This document shows, in pieces, positions 10,501-22,600 of a stretch of DNA of 64,000 bases (positions are counted from its first letter, which is position 1; each line of letters opens with the position of its first letter). The stretch is from Rhodeus uyekii (Eukaryota > Chordata > Actinopteri > Cypriniformes > Acheilognathidae), in assembly GCA_037043235.1 (NCBI GenBank), contig JAWRVZ010000095.1, positions 2,223,501 through 2,287,500 of the forward strand, written 5' to 3'. Below the pieces are notes generated by a model. The model saw nothing but the letters and a program-made list of their open reading frames with translations. It did not search any database and was not told where the DNA came from. The position numbers and the translations under genes were made by a program.

Positions 10501-12064
10501 GGTGATGACAGGCGTTCATGATGAAGCAGGGCACCAGGGTCAAAGTAGAACTCTGTATCTGGCAAGACAAAGATTCTTTTGGGTCGGGTTGGAGCGTGAT
10601 GTTCGTGGGTACGTCAAATGTTGTAAGCGCTGCGTCGTCAGCAAAACACCCGAACCTGAAGGTAGAGCCCCGTTAGAGAGTGTGAAAACGTCTAGTCCAA
10701 TGGAGTTAGTATGCATCGATTTTTGGACCGCAGAAAGCTCAAAAGGTCATAATGTAGATGTGTTGGTCGTAACTGATCACTTTTCCCGAATGGCTCACGC
10801 GTTCCCGTGTCGTAACCAGTCCGCAAAGCAGGTAGCGCAACAGTTGTGGGACCGGTATTTTTGTGTGTATGGGTTCCCTGATAGGATTCACTCGGATCAA
10901 GGAGCAAACTTTGAGAGCCAGCTGATCCGAGAATTGTTACAGGTCGCTGGAGTAAAAAAGTCCAGAACAACTGCTTACCATCCCATGGGGAATGGCAGCG
11001 TTGAACGTTTCAATAGAACATTGGGCAACATGATCCGAGCACTGCCGCCAAGGTCCAAAGAAAAGTGGTCACAGTTGCTACAGACACTGACTTTTGCATA
11101 TAATTGTACTGCCCATGAGTCCACTGGTTACGCCCCATTCTACTTAATGTTTGGCAGAATCCCAAAGTTGCCAGTTGATGTGATGTTTGCAAATGTCGAG
11201 AGAGACTGCGATGTTGTTGATTACGACAAGTATGTGAAAAGGCTGAGAGACAACTTGAAAGAAGCTCTGACTGTTGCTCAGGGGAATGTTGATGCCAGTC
11301 AACAACGTCAAACTGAATTGTACAACAAAAGAACGAAGGGTTGTAGCATTGAGTTGGGTGATCAGGTTTTGCTGGCCAACAAAACCGAACGGGGAAAAAG
11401 GAAATTGGCAGACAAATGGGAGTCCACACCATATAAAGTGATGGCAGTGAACCCCCAGTGCCATATTTACCGTATACGTAACACCAAAACGGGTTTGGAG
11501 AAAACTGTTCATCGCAATTTGCTGTTACAAGCGAACTTCCTGCCACTTGGGTTGGAAGAACCAGATTTATGTGGGGATGATGGTGAATCAGTCATCAGCA
11601 GTAGGGATGTGTCCATGATTGCTGGTGAACCTACATCTGAGTTGTGTTCTTCGTCTGAACGAGTTGCGAGTTGGGTGGAGGATACTATAGCTTCTGATGG
11701 TTCTCAGCATGGATTATCTTGCAGATCTGATAGTATTGATTCACTGGATGTAGTCCCTGGGTCGTTGGAACAGGAACAATTGGTGTCAATTGATGGCTCT
11801 GTCAAGGAGAACAGCAATGTAAGTGGTCCAGATGGAAGACCTGATTTTGGTTCTTGCAGTTCGCTTTCTGATACAGTTCTCAGTGAAGAACATTGTGCTT
11901 CACCTACTAAAGTTGTTGAGCCACCGCCTGGAAAAGAGGAAACTAGAGTTCGAACCAGAGCGGGTAGAACAGTGAAACCAGTTAACAGACTGATCGAGAG
12001 TATGACTCAATCCATAAAAATTTTGAATCCGGTTGGTGAAGTTGTAAGATCTTTATTGAGATAA
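7460..12064 (+). CDS. pol: Pol polyprotein (protease, RT, RNase H, integrase)
   Basis: The frame is open from 7448 to TAA at 12062-12064 and has no ATG at its beginning, so it is expected as a Gag-Pol fusion made by -1 frameshifting; 7460 is the first pol-specific codon after the slip. Protease: LLDTGS (catalytic Asp codon 7673). Reverse transcriptase: LPQGLCNSPASF and the YLDD catalytic box at 9089-9100. RNase H: STDASMDGLGAVLS near 9605 and a TDNNPLTY motif. Integrase: a zinc-binding H-H-C-C region about 10517-10636 (HDEAGHQG to CCKRC), then the D,D,E core with Asp in VCIDFW (~10710), Asp in HSDQGANF (~10890) and Glu in NGSVERFNR (~11000). A serine/acid-rich tail of roughly 180 residues follows the integrase; I do not recognise a chromodomain. 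No stops or frameshifts are seen, so it may be active. Confidence 0.95.
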   Translation, partial: LVHSHQGGDHVGVLSQPLTSEDDPMVIYSSHCQAESGGSVIFQNIAKLERADSLFYTDVLVNDTVTCQGLLDTGSMACTINEETEQRLLDACGTLESEQPHADVLLVGCGGVRVKPKCIHQLKICVYGHSVIVPTLVVPGQKDQLIVGTNVIKFVLSQLKQSQSYWRVMNQPNSTREPEIQQFLSMLSGHNRWEGSSIPTVVGTVKLTQAVTLLPQREHLVWGRLPTSSTISVGSTVLIEPSKAQPHQKGVLVGRVIATLPGDRWVPVKVINPSSEPITLRRNAKIAEVSPVLAVEDLGALSEHGDGETLSVQSQSVSCSVDADSPISDFRSTLQKLGLGDLDIDSCEVTPYWKSQILQLVQKYQDVFSKHKLDCGKAKEFIHRIHLSDARPFRLPYRRVPPAQYQTLRKVLSEMEEQEIIRKSCSEWASPLVLVWKKSGDLRVCVDYRWLNARTIKDAHPLPHQADCLAALGGNAIFSVMDLTSGFYNIAMAEDDKKFTAFTTPMGLYEFNRLPQGLCNSPASFMRLMTNIFGDQNFLTLLCYLDDLLVYAPDESEAIKRLETVFSKLREHGLKLAPKKCHFLQRSVRFLGHIIDSSGVATDPDKVSAIEAVMECDLMMDDRVTPSQRKIKSFLGMVLYYQRFIQNCSTIAKPLFTLTAATRGKKPSRKGAATFRKLSPGDWKEEHSSAFQQLKAALMNSVVLSHPDFSRPFVLSTDASMDGLGAVLSQVSEGETRARPIAFASKSLSRAQTKYPAHRLEFLALKWSVCDKFSHWLKGHEFVVWTDNNPLTYILTKPKLDACEQRWVSKLAPYRFSIKYIPGSKNVVADALSRQPFIQNRVSQRLLNEPYGSLLEEAEQFEKDTVQDAFRLSACIQSVEATSNCLLSSAEVSAVLEGHSDWEVGVEARAISCITQDTQQLSPAGQCPLPVFSLEELRDRQQNDPCLSRVLFYIQRGKRATRRERAGETYKVLRVLKQWDRLKILDGVLYRASKDNVTGKKRLQYVVPSSLVTQVMTGVHDEAGHQGQSRTLYLARQRFFWVGLERDVRGYVKCCKRCVVSKTPEPEGRAPLESVKTSSPMELVCIDFWTAESSKGHNVDVLVVTDHFSRMAHAFPCRNQSAKQVAQQLWDRYFCVYGFPDRIHSDQGANFESQLIRELLQVAGVKKSRTTAYHPMGNGSVERFNRTLGNMIRALPPRSKEKWSQLLQTLTFAYNCTAHESTGYAPFYLMFGRIPKLPVDVMFANVERDCDVVDYDKYVKRLRDNLKEALTVAQGNVDASQQRQTELYNKRTKGCSIELGDQVLLANKTERGKRKLADKWESTPYKVMAVNPQCHIYRIRNTKTGLEKTVHRNLLLQANFLPLGLEEPDLCGDDGESVISSRDVSMIAGEPTSELCSSSERVASWVEDTIASDGSQHGLSCRSDSIDSLDVVPGSLEQEQLVSIDGSVKENSNVSGPDGRPDFGSCSSLSDTVLSEEHCASPTKVVEPPPGKEETRVRTRAGRTVKPVNRLIESMTQSIKILNPVGEVVRSLLR

Positions 12065-12348
12065 AAATGTATTGTACAAGAGAGGATTTTTGGTTTCTAG
12101 TTTAAATTGTAGAATTGAACATCTTTGAGTTAATACACTACTGCATGTATTTGTTCCAGACAAGAGATGAGTTCATCTGTTGAAGAGTGTTTAAGGCACC
12201 TTTTGCGAGTGACTATAATAGGCCTGATCAACCTGCTGTAGTTACTTTCCCTGCTAGTGGGAAACATATTTTGTTGCACAATATTCTGGATAATAGTTGG
12301 TCTGATTAAGTGTATCCTATCCCTGTAATGGACAAAATTTGTGGAGTT
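12065..12348 (+). other. Untranslated spacer between pol and the polypurine tract
   Basis: AT-rich, with no open frame of note on the sense strand and no envelope-like coding sequence. Confidence 0.6.
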
Positions 12349-12360
12349 CAGGGGGGAGAA
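12349..12360 (+). other. Polypurine tract
   Basis: CAGGGGGGAGAA lies immediately before the 3' LTR, the expected site for plus-strand DNA priming. Confidence 0.9.
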
Positions 12361-13519
12361 TGTAGCCGGTGTGAAAAAGATTTTAAAACTCATTTATTTG
12401 TTCAGATTTTTTCTACAATATTTGTGTAAATTAGTTTTATTTTGTTTAAAGTAATTGTTTTAATTTCATATTTTTGTAATAAGTGTGAATTATTGAACTT
12501 CACAAAATTTTGTTGTTTTTCTATTTTGTTTATAGTTTAAAAGTATGTTGGTTATGGGACTACTTTATTTGAGGAGGGATATCAGTGGCAATCGCGGGGG
12601 TTTTTCCAGGTGCGCGTCACCTGATAGTCTCAGTTTGTTACGAGACTGTGGACGCGCAGCATATGACTCTCTCTCGTCGAGTACTGGTACAGTGACAATT
12701 TGTTTCAATGTACATTAGCGAAGGATGTATACTGTCATTTTTTTGTTAGTGGTGTTTAAAATGTATTATTCAATGTTTTTTTGAGCTAGTCGTTTTTGTT
12801 GTATGTTTAGTGTGTTCCAGAGAGAGAGAGACTTCATCTGATTGTTTATCTACACTGATGTCCATCTTTTTTTGTTACAGGTATGTTTAAAATAATTCTG
12901 TTTAGAATGAAGAGATTATTTGGGTTGTCGATTTAATGTGCAGCTTATTATGGGAGCGAGAGTGTGATGCACGTGTAGTATGCGACGCACGTGGTGCGGC
13001 CTGTATCTCGCCATACACATGTGGTACAGTGGTAATAACTATTTAATCTTTATTTGATTTGTTATTTGTAATAATAAGATTATATATAGTTAATATCATC
13101 GTTATAACATAATAGTAAACACTATAAGTAACATATGTCGGTGATGTTAGGTTGAATACTATATATACTTGTAATATATGTATTTTATATACTATTGTAT
13201 TGTATTAGTAATTGTCTAATGTACATTTTATAGAATAAGAAACGTTATATTTATGTTTTTGTTATTAATGTTTGTATTTTATTTTCTGGTTGTTTTTTGA
13301 TTAAATGTACTGATAGTCTCAGTTTGTTACGAGACTGTGGACGCGCAGCATATGACTCTCTCTCGTCGAGTACTGTGTGTTCCAGAGAGAGAGAGAGACT
13401 TCATCTGATTGTTTATCTACACTGATGTCCATCTTTTTTTGTTACAGTAAAAAAAAAAAATCATCTGAAGTCAAGTGTTCGTGTGGTTTATGGGTGAAGA
13501 CCGGTTCAAGTCCGTTACA
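12361..13519 (+). repeat. 3' LTR (1159 bp)
   Basis: Nearly identical to the 5' LTR; one substitution and two short repeat-length differences were found by eye. It carries the same internal arrangement, with the intron-like block at 12687-12810 and the intron-less copy at 13310-13447. Confidence 0.96.
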
Positions 13520-13566
13520 TGTGCTTGTCTGTGTGTGTGTGTGTGAGTGTGTGTGTGTGTGTGTGC
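13520..13566. repeat. (TG)n tract, right flank of the LTR element
   Basis: Continuation of the microsatellite interrupted by the retrotransposon. Confidence 0.9.
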
Positions 13567-16500
13567 ATCAGGTGATCCTGCGATCTGTGTATGGCATGAA
13601 TTCTAGAGCCGCTTTCTACTTTTATCCGCCTCTGCATTAGCATGAGTCCATTACCGATCACGACGACCACATTACAATTGCCTGATTTAACAGACTTTTA
13701 TTTAATGATAGATGAGATTTGCCTTGCCTTTGAAAACACCATTAATAAATTACATTTCATGCTATTCAGTAATGCTTTTCTTTCAGATTGTGTTTTATTA
13801 AGAGGATGAACATCAGTAAAGAGCAGACCATGCGTGACTTTTAAATCTCCCAAGTTTGAATGTGTAAAACGTTCAATAAAATGAGCACAATCAACAAAAC
13901 ATGGTATTAAATGTAGAGTTTATTCATGAAAGTTTGCCAAATATACACCCAATATCATCCAAGTAAATATTAAGTTCTTATCTCGATATTCAAAAGTGGT
14001 AATTTGTTGAGAACGATTAGATCAGGGTTGGATATACATTATTTCTCCAAAAACGACACACTACACAGGTCAGTATGTATATTGATTGATTTGGATTAGT
14101 TCTCTTTCACGAGGATTGCCCATTACAACACCTTTATTCAATGAATAACAAAATCACAAGAGAAACAGATCATTTCCAGACAGAGCGATGATTCCACGGC
14201 GGACATTTACATACATTATTCATTGGGAAACCATCTGAATGTAATGACAGTTAAGTTGGGTTTTATTTGCTGAACTCTGTCTTTCTGTATTAGTCCTCAA
14301 GTTCAGCTCGACACAAAGCTTGAGACGGGTAAAGAACGGACCGTTACTGAACCAGGCAAGCGTTATCATACTCATCTTCCACGGACTCTGAGACCATTAA
14401 TGCCATGGGAATATTCCTGCCGCTCCACCAACTCAAGATCTCACCCGTGTACAAGCGTTTCTGCCAGCGTTTAGACTTCATTAGTCCGTTTGTTGAGTTT
14501 CAACAGTTTTATGCCCTTAAATAAGATTGATCAATCCATTCCACAGGGAAATCCCCAGTCTCACCAAAGGCTCACTAAAGTGCTTTAAGCACCAGCGTAC
14601 AGTAGTTACCAATCAGGTGCTATTCCATTAACAATAAAACAAAACAATCAAACAAACTTTAGAAATGAGCATAAGCGTAACTATGTACACAGTATTATTT
14701 TCATTTTCAGTGCATTGGATAAAATGATTAATGGACATTAACTCTTGAGCTATGCATGTACGACTACGTAACAATGTCTCTTTGTCCAGATTACCATTAA
14801 GGTAGAATGTAAACATAAGTTCATTTATTATCATGAGCATCTAGAACACACTCCAGAGCTCGCTTAGACCTCTTGCAGCTCTAGAGTATTTGAGGTCTAG
14901 TGAAAGCCTTCGCAGGTGCTCTGAGAAACGCTGTGGATCGCACCGAGCACCACAACACTCTCGTAGCCAATCAGCAGTAAGGGGAGTGTCCACTCATGAG
15001 GGGGAGGGGCTTCAGCGGGGGAGGGGCTAACAAACTAGCGTTTCTCAGATATTGTTGCTACACCTTTAAAGACTTTCCTATAATACACTAGGAGCTGCAA
15101 AAGACTATTTTATAGGCACAAAAGGCAGTTTTCTTCTTCTTTGCCCAAAGACTTCAGAGCGATGCTTTTCATGCACATTTTGTCTTTAAGGGTACAAACG
15201 GAAAGCAATAATTCCCGCGTTGTGCCATTTTAAAGGTGCATGTGAACAAGAATGTTAAATAGTTTTCGTACACTTGCTGTGCTGTTATAAGAGCTGTGAT
15301 CCTTCGACAACCGTCACAACAGAGATAATAAAACATATATTACACAAATAACAAAAACAACAGATCCATGTGAACTTAAAAACCATTTCCAGACGTCTTG
15401 AGCCGAACATACTGAGACGCAAACGAATGACTGTTATCCATAAGCATGAGAGCATTTGCATAAACGCATGCAATAGATGGGGTTCCCACAACACCGAGCA
15501 ATGAATGAACGAGTCGAGGCTGGACACTACGGAGGAATTTATGACAACTCAATTTACCAAGCATAATTTGCTTTTATGCATGTATATCGATTTTCTAAAC
15601 GGTCTGATATTTGCAAGCTTTTTAATGCCTGTGGGAACCCCGAATACAAAAACAATGTTAGTCTGTGCTGCGAATAAACATATGCAAGAAACATTCAGAT
15701 GGTTACTGATAATTCTACGCAAGCTTGTTTTTTCCTCCATGGAATAAATATATATATTTAAGGTTATTGCAACTTTTCAATCTCAACTCAGAAGTATGAG
15801 GAAAAAAGTCTGATTTTTGTAATTACCTGGCAGAAACAAGCTTCCATACAATTACATCAACAAAAAACGAAAGTGAAAAATGAAAAAAAAAAATATATAA
15901 CTGAGGATATTATTGTATTGAATCACATTAAACAGCTTTTTTATGACTAACTTCAAATCCATTCACGTGAGTTCCTATCATGACCGATGCAGTCGCTAAA
16001 TAAAGATACCCGGACGCCCCTCAAGTAAATTGGTTAATAAATCAGAGAAAGACTGCATTATTAAATCACAATTCAAGTTTCATTGATGGAAACTTTGGCA
16101 TTCGATGAAGACAAACCACTAGAGTATACATGAGAAAATAAATGATCATTGTTGTTTCAGTCATATTGCATCAGTAAATCACAGAACATGCTTACACTTA
16201 AAGTTTAATTCTTTTCAAATCATGTTAAAAAGAGAGAGATAAAATTCACACTTCAACAGGTCTGTAACAGGCAGGGACGTACTGGCAGCATGTGCGAAAG
16301 AAACCTCAAATATTCCCCTACATACTCCGTCAAACATCAATTATATTGATTAAAAAACTAAACGGATAAAAGGAAACAAACTCTGAAATGGCTCTGGAAA
16401 CAGGAACTACGGTAATATCGGAGGCATAACATGACGAGGGTTTCGACAGCAGGAACTTCTTTTGTCGGGATAAATATACAAGCATAATAGATTCATTTAC

Positions 16501-16604
16501 CTGAGTAAGAGAAGTCTGTACAAAGCTTTTAAAAGACTAAAGCACAAACATTAGACAAGATTACAAACATGTGACTCCACCGATGACGTAGGTAGAGCGG
16601 ACCA
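13567..16604. other. Region downstream of ipmk; probable 3' UTR and intergenic DNA
   Basis: No coding exon was recognised. The part nearest 16604 is expected to be ipmk 3' UTR on the minus strand, but I could not choose a polyadenylation site among several minus-strand AATAAA or ATTAAA candidates. Around 14840-15060 there is a GC-richer block with two GGGGGAGGGGCT-like strings, perhaps part of a dispersed repeat. Confidence 0.5.
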
Positions 16605-19600
16605 TCACTCCTCCAGAACCTGATGCAGGACCTCCAGGAGATTCCTCAGGCCGTAGATGTAGCCGTGGTCGGGAGCGTCACTGGGGAAGACATGTGCAAA
16701 GTCGATCATCTTTACCTCAACGTCACCGAGCGCTTCCGGCCCCGCGCCGCTCCTCGCCTCCTCGCGGTCCTCTGCCAGCGCCGCCGGGCTGCGGTTGCCG
16801 TTGGGCTGCGGCGAGGAGCTCCACACGCCGTTGTCCTGTTGGGCCGGGCACTGGCTCCGGTCGCAGCGCTTCTTGAGCAGGGAGCACATGCGGGAGAGGC
16901 TCGGCTCGATGTTGTTGTTCTGCTCGCAGGCCTCGGGTGCGGTCGGGCTCTCTCGTAGCGTCTGAGAACCGGCCGCACACACGCCCTCGTACACGAAGAG
17001 CAGAGAGCTTGCATAAAAGTTGAACCGACTCTGGCCCTCGAACCACTGGAGGATCTTCTGCACTTTCAGGATGCTGGCAGTGACGGCGTCTTTGCGGAGA
17101 ATATCACCGTTGTAGAAGAACTTGGATAAACCTGTAGCACGGAGAGGATCTTGTTTACTCAAGTCAAACAGTGGGTCAGGAAACAGAAGCACAGGTGATG
17201 TCGAATCAAGACGAAGCTGAACGTGTGTCTGCAACCTGAGCGCTACCTCTCTCCATCATGTGAGAAAATGCTTTCCCGCTATTGACGGAAATGAACAGCT
17301 TTACGCGTTTCACTGTTGTACGGTAGGGGGCGCTACTGAGCATCTTCTCAAAGAGTGCAGAACCTCCTGGGTGCCAACAATTTTTACACAAAACCCGTGA
17401 ATTTGAGGGTGCGGATTATCGTCTGCGGGTTACATGCGCGGAGATACGGTACTCAGCCTCCCATCGGTTTTTAAAGCTCTGTTTTCAGAATCAACTTTTC
17501 TCTTTGGCATCGCGAGGGCGTCACAATAACTTGCAGCATCATAAGCTAGACTTAATGAACACGGGACATGTGCTGAAGCGCTGGATTATGGGATCTGTAG
17601 TTTATTGTATTATGTGGCCCGCAGGCCTTGAGTTTGACACCTATGATCTTTCTGAATCTGGTAGTCTTTGACAAAAAACAACAACACATTTTCAGCTTTT
17701 TGCTCAAAATGTCGCTTTTTTTAAACGAAACTTTCCCAAATTCAAGTGTTGATAAAAAGGAAGGAAGGCTTTGTTCTTTCAGATATTCATACAAGCAAAT
17801 ATTATTTTGAGAAATTGCTGGCAACTTTTTTCTTTTTGTTCAAAAACACTGGCGAGGAAAGAGTTAACAGCTCAGAGTGAAAATTATACAATTACACTCA
17901 CTAAAACGCATCATATTGCTCAGTTACAGTTTCATTCACGGAAAGACTTACATAAAACAGCTACATAAATAACTTCTTTCAGCGGAATTAAACTCCAATT
18001 GATGAATCTAAACAGTTCACATGAATGCTAAATAGAGAGATTGATTTGTTGTGTGCATACACGTCACGTCAGACCTTGGCGTTGCAAGCGCCACGCTCTA
18101 TAGTCTGAGCTAAAGCAAAGTCTTTAAATTCATTAGTTAACTAGAAAAAGCAGCATTTTGCTAAATACATGCACTGTAATACATGCTGATCTTTCATTAG
18201 CCTGTCGTCTTCACTAACACAGTCACATTTTATATTATTATTTTATATTTATATTACATTATACAATTGTGCAGAGCGTTCTCATTGTGTTCATGTTGTA
18301 TTACACAACACTGGTGTATCTCTATGGATGGGATGCAGGTCACTGGTTTCATGGTGTAATGGAAATTAACTGCAGCTATAATTACATGCATACATTTGCA
18401 TTGAGAAGTTGGTAAACAGTACTTAAAACACTTAATATAAAATAGAACAATAAATCTGTCATGAAAACAAGCCACATTTCAAATGTTTAAACAACAAATA
18501 CATCATTAAAAAATAGATATTAAAAAGCCTTGAAGAGTTTGAGTGTCGATTATTAAATAAATCAGATTGAATAAACCATTTCATCTAAACAAAAACTTAA
18601 AGTAAAAGTCTAGTTATGTGCCACTAAAAAATAAATAAATAAGAGCAGCACTGCTCAAAGCATGTGAAGAGGCCTGAACGCGTTTTCCTCATGCATCTTA
18701 AACCAAACATGCATGTTTTGGGTGATAATGGCATAAGCAGTGTGATGCTGAGGATGCTCTCACCTTCCTTGATGGTGTCCTTCACGAGACCTCTTCCATA
18801 ATGCTGGTCATACGTGTCGAAGCTGTCTGAGCCCGCTTTATACACCTAAAACACAGAGACAGTGTAACTGGAGGTAAACGAGAGGTCTCTTCATGGGTCT
18901 AGCGCTCCCTCTAGAGGACATGCAAGGTCATCACAGCAACTCCTGCAGGAAGGGTGGAGAGGAAGCCAATGCTATACAGTCCTGTGTAATTCGGGGTTAT
19001 TTTGAGACGGGCATTAAGTTGCTTTCTATATCATCCAAATCAACAGAGCAATTATGAGTAATGGTTCTGTTTGCAGATCGGCTCTTTTCATCCATCTGTT
19101 TGTCCGTACGGCTGGCAGAGAGCTGAACCCCTGGGACGGACTGAGACTTTACACCGTCTGCTCCCATCAACATGTCACCGAGAAACTGGACCTCACTTCC
19201 CTTCATATGCTCTATTTTAGGCAACTCCTGAGACTCCAAAAATGTATTTTTTTATACATCGTAAAAGATCAACCAGTAATTTTCCTCAAACTTTAAACTA
19301 GGAGAAATAGAAGCGGTAAAACAAGACAAATTATATTTTAGGACGCAGAAACACAAATCTGCAGAAGCAACAATGCTCAGACAGGCCGAGGCGTTTAAAT
19401 GATCCTCAATTGGCACTAAGGGCCACAAAGTGTGCCAAGAAAATATCCCGCACACCATTACACCACCACCACCAGCCTGAACCACTGACACAAGGCAGGA
19501 CGGATCCATGCTTTCATGTTGTCTACAGCAAACTCTGACCCCACCATCTGAATGCCACGGCAGAAATCGACACACGTCAGATCAGGCACACCTTTCTGAT

Positions 19601-22600
19601 CTTGCACTGTCCCGTGTCAGCGAGCTGTGTGAATTGTAGCCTCAGTTTGTTGTTTGCTGACAGGAGTGACACTAGAGCATCTTCTGCGTCAAGGCTGGAC
19701 GTGTTTCTCCTTCAGAGATGCTGTGGCGAGGAGGGTGCGCAGCCATCGGTCGTATCTCAGTGAAGGACGAGAAAGGACCAGGCCTGGACTATGTCTTTTG
19801 TGTTTATGTGGGTGAAGTGCTTATATTTCACATTAAAAGTCTCGCCTGCTTCCTCCCGAACTAAGAACTCTGGTAAAGATGCTCTTCTGCAGATCTCGGC
19901 TGTGACGAATGGTTATTTGAGTCACTGTTGCCTTTACATCAGCTCAAACCAGTCTGGCCAATTTATTACAGCCCTCTGGAGTCAACACGGCACTTTTACC
20001 CACAGATGATTTTCTCTTCTCCGGATCCCTCTCTATAAACCTGAGAGATGAAAATCCCAGTCTATCAGCAGTTTCTGAAACACTCAGACCATCTGGATCC
20101 AACAACCTTGCCACTTAAATCTCCTGTTGCCCATTCTGATGCTCAGTTTGATCTTCAGCAGAATGTCTTTATCATGTCCATATCATTGAATGCACTGATT
20201 GGCAGTTTAGTTTCGGTGAAACTATCGGTGAGAAATTCAAGTTTTCGTAGAAATATTTGAGCATTTTCTCTGAAAGGTGGGTTTGCTTATGGCCGACGTT
20301 CCAGCAGATTCTTCAAAACATTGCATTTGTATACCAAGCTTAAGATATGCTCTAGTTCAGTATTTTTCAACCTTTTTTGAGCCAAGGCACATTTTTACAT
20401 TGAAGAGAAAAGAAAAAGCTCACAAGACACACCACCAACCTCTGTCGCCATACAATATACAGTCACTCTTATCAAAGCGTCTTGAATGGGAATCAAAAAA
20501 AGTATTTTATGATTAAATAGTTTTCAAAAATGCTTTTTAGCACAATTAGGTGAAACTGATGTTCCGCGGCACGCCTGCGATCCCTGACGCACACCAGTGT
20601 CCCGCGGCACGCCTGCGATCCCTGACGCGCACCAGTGTCCCGCGGCACGCCTGCGATCCCTGACGCGCACCAGTGTCCCGCGGCACAGCGGTGGAACACG
20701 GCACTCACACGGGTTAATGCTTTCAGTTGCACGCAGAACCGGTCAAACTGCAGCTTTATACTTAAAAAGTATACATTTACTTTGATATGAAACTGATTCT
20801 ACCTGCCACGAAGAAATCTATTCTGACATCATATAATAATAATAATAAGGGACACATGCTATTTATTTAGGGACACCTAACTTTCATATGCAATATGATC
20901 AGGAAACATGTTTACAGCAATGCACAGAACAGCACACATTAAAGCTGTTTTCTGTTTGTATTTCCTAAACAACGGTCTGCTTGAGTGATGTTGAGTAACT
21001 GTGTCCCATCATGAGCTGATAACAGAGAGTTTCCACCCATGCTAAACCCCAGAGGATGCTGGGAGAGGCTCATCCTGTCTGATGCCACGGATAACCAAAC
21101 ATAACCTTCTCACACACACACACACACACACACACATTTAGTACAGTCATTACATAAGCTAATGATGTTCACTAAAGCTAACCTTTATAGAAAAACATTT
21201 TAAATACACACTGAACCAGGCAAAACTGGACCTTTCAATGTCTTTCAAAAGGCTGTACAGAGAAAACTACCGTATTTTTCACCATATAAGACGCTCCTGA
21301 ATATAAGACGCACCCAATTTTAAAGGAGAAAAATCTAGAAAAAAGATTCTGAACCAAATACTGTAGTAAAATATTTGATATCAACTGTATAAAGTTAACA
21401 GCAGTTTAAGAACAATTTTATGCCAACCATGTAACATTAAGAACTATCTTTACTCTCATTAACAGTCAGTAAACAGTGTTTATGGTGTGTCTAACAGTTT
21501 GTTGCTTGTGTCTTGTGGTTGTTAAGTGTATTATTTACCGTTCTTTTCTCTTTGGAAGCGGGGAATAGATGACTGTGGGAGGGGAGCGTGGTTCAGCCAG
21601 GTATATTATAAAATATGGATCAGATTCCGGTCAGAGAATCAGGAATGGAGAAGTGATTCTGGTGATGAGGCATTTATTTATATCCAGTATATGCAGGTAT
21701 GCAGCTGTAATATTATAAGGGTGTGTGTGTGCGTGGCAGGTAGTGCATGAACGCACGGAACATAGTCAGCAACATGAACAAAGAAGAACAGTCATCGAAC
21801 ACCGGTGTGCGTCACTAATAACGGGACTCCAGCAACAACAACTAAATATTAGTTCCTAGGACAGGCTTTCTGACAGTTTTGTTTTTGTTCTAGTCTGAGG
21901 AAATAAAAGAGCCCGTGATTCTCAGCATGTTGAGGAGGCTCTTTTAAATCACAGGCTCTTTTATTTCCTCAGACTAGAACAAAATAACAACCAAAACATG
22001 CGGGTTCTGCGCTCATGCTTCACTCTCTGTGAGTCACGCATCTCTCTCTAGGTTTCGTTTCACTTCTCTCTTACGCCCCGCTCGTCTCCCGACTCTCTCT
22101 CCCGCTGCAGACCTCGCTGAGCCACGCCCCCTCCCACAGGTACAGACGTACTGTCAAACGTACAGACAGAATCTGGCTAGCGCATGTTTGTTTCTGATGG
22201 ACACTATGTGTGTACACAAACATGATGTTCGGTGCGTACCGTAAGAGTTTGGTTTAGCGGCAGGGAACTAAACATAAAATTGCTGTTTTTTTATTAAACA
22301 GATTCGATTATTAGTAGCGGCCAAAAGTGAAGCTTAAATCAGGAAAATTTATATTTTCAGCATTTATTCCAAAATAACACATAGAATAATTTGAGCAATT
22401 GCTGTATAATTTGTGATAACGCAATGGAACATGACATTGTGCAATCATAATTTTTTTTAATTATGATTGCTAAAAGATTAATACATTAACCAAGTATAAT
22501 GTTGTTCTTCCCTCAAATTTATATAATTTTTAGATAGATAGATAGCTATACCTCGAGATACGAGCGCCTCTACATACTTCTCCTGTGACATTAAAAGGTC

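Larger units (their letters stand above)
4668..13519 (+). mobile_element. Complete, recently inserted Ty3-type LTR retrotransposon
   Basis: An 8.85-kb element with 5' LTR 4668-5829, PBS from 5835, gag 6117-7463, pol to 12064, polypurine tract ending at 12360 and 3' LTR 12361-13519. The pol domain order is protease, reverse transcriptase, RNase H, integrase, which is the Ty3 (Metaviridae-type) order; there is no envelope frame. By eye the LTRs differ by one substitution (5392 region G versus 13080 region T) and two simple-repeat length differences (one T, one AG), and both ORFs are open, so insertion is recent. Flanks show TGTG on both sides (4664-4667 and 13520-13523), compatible with a 4-bp target duplication, but this is ambiguous inside a TG repeat. 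Confidence 0.96.

Noticed and set aside
12065..12360. Possible envelope gene after pol
   Set aside because: Fewer than 300 bp remain before the polypurine tract and no sense-strand frame is open.
16623..17046. Arg/Pro/Ala-rich frames on both strands over ipmk exon 6
   Set aside because: GC-rich shadow frames of the real ipmk exon, which alone carries the conserved inositol-kinase motifs.
20564..20690. CRISPR-like regular repeats
   Set aside because: Contiguous 38-bp tandem units with no spacers.
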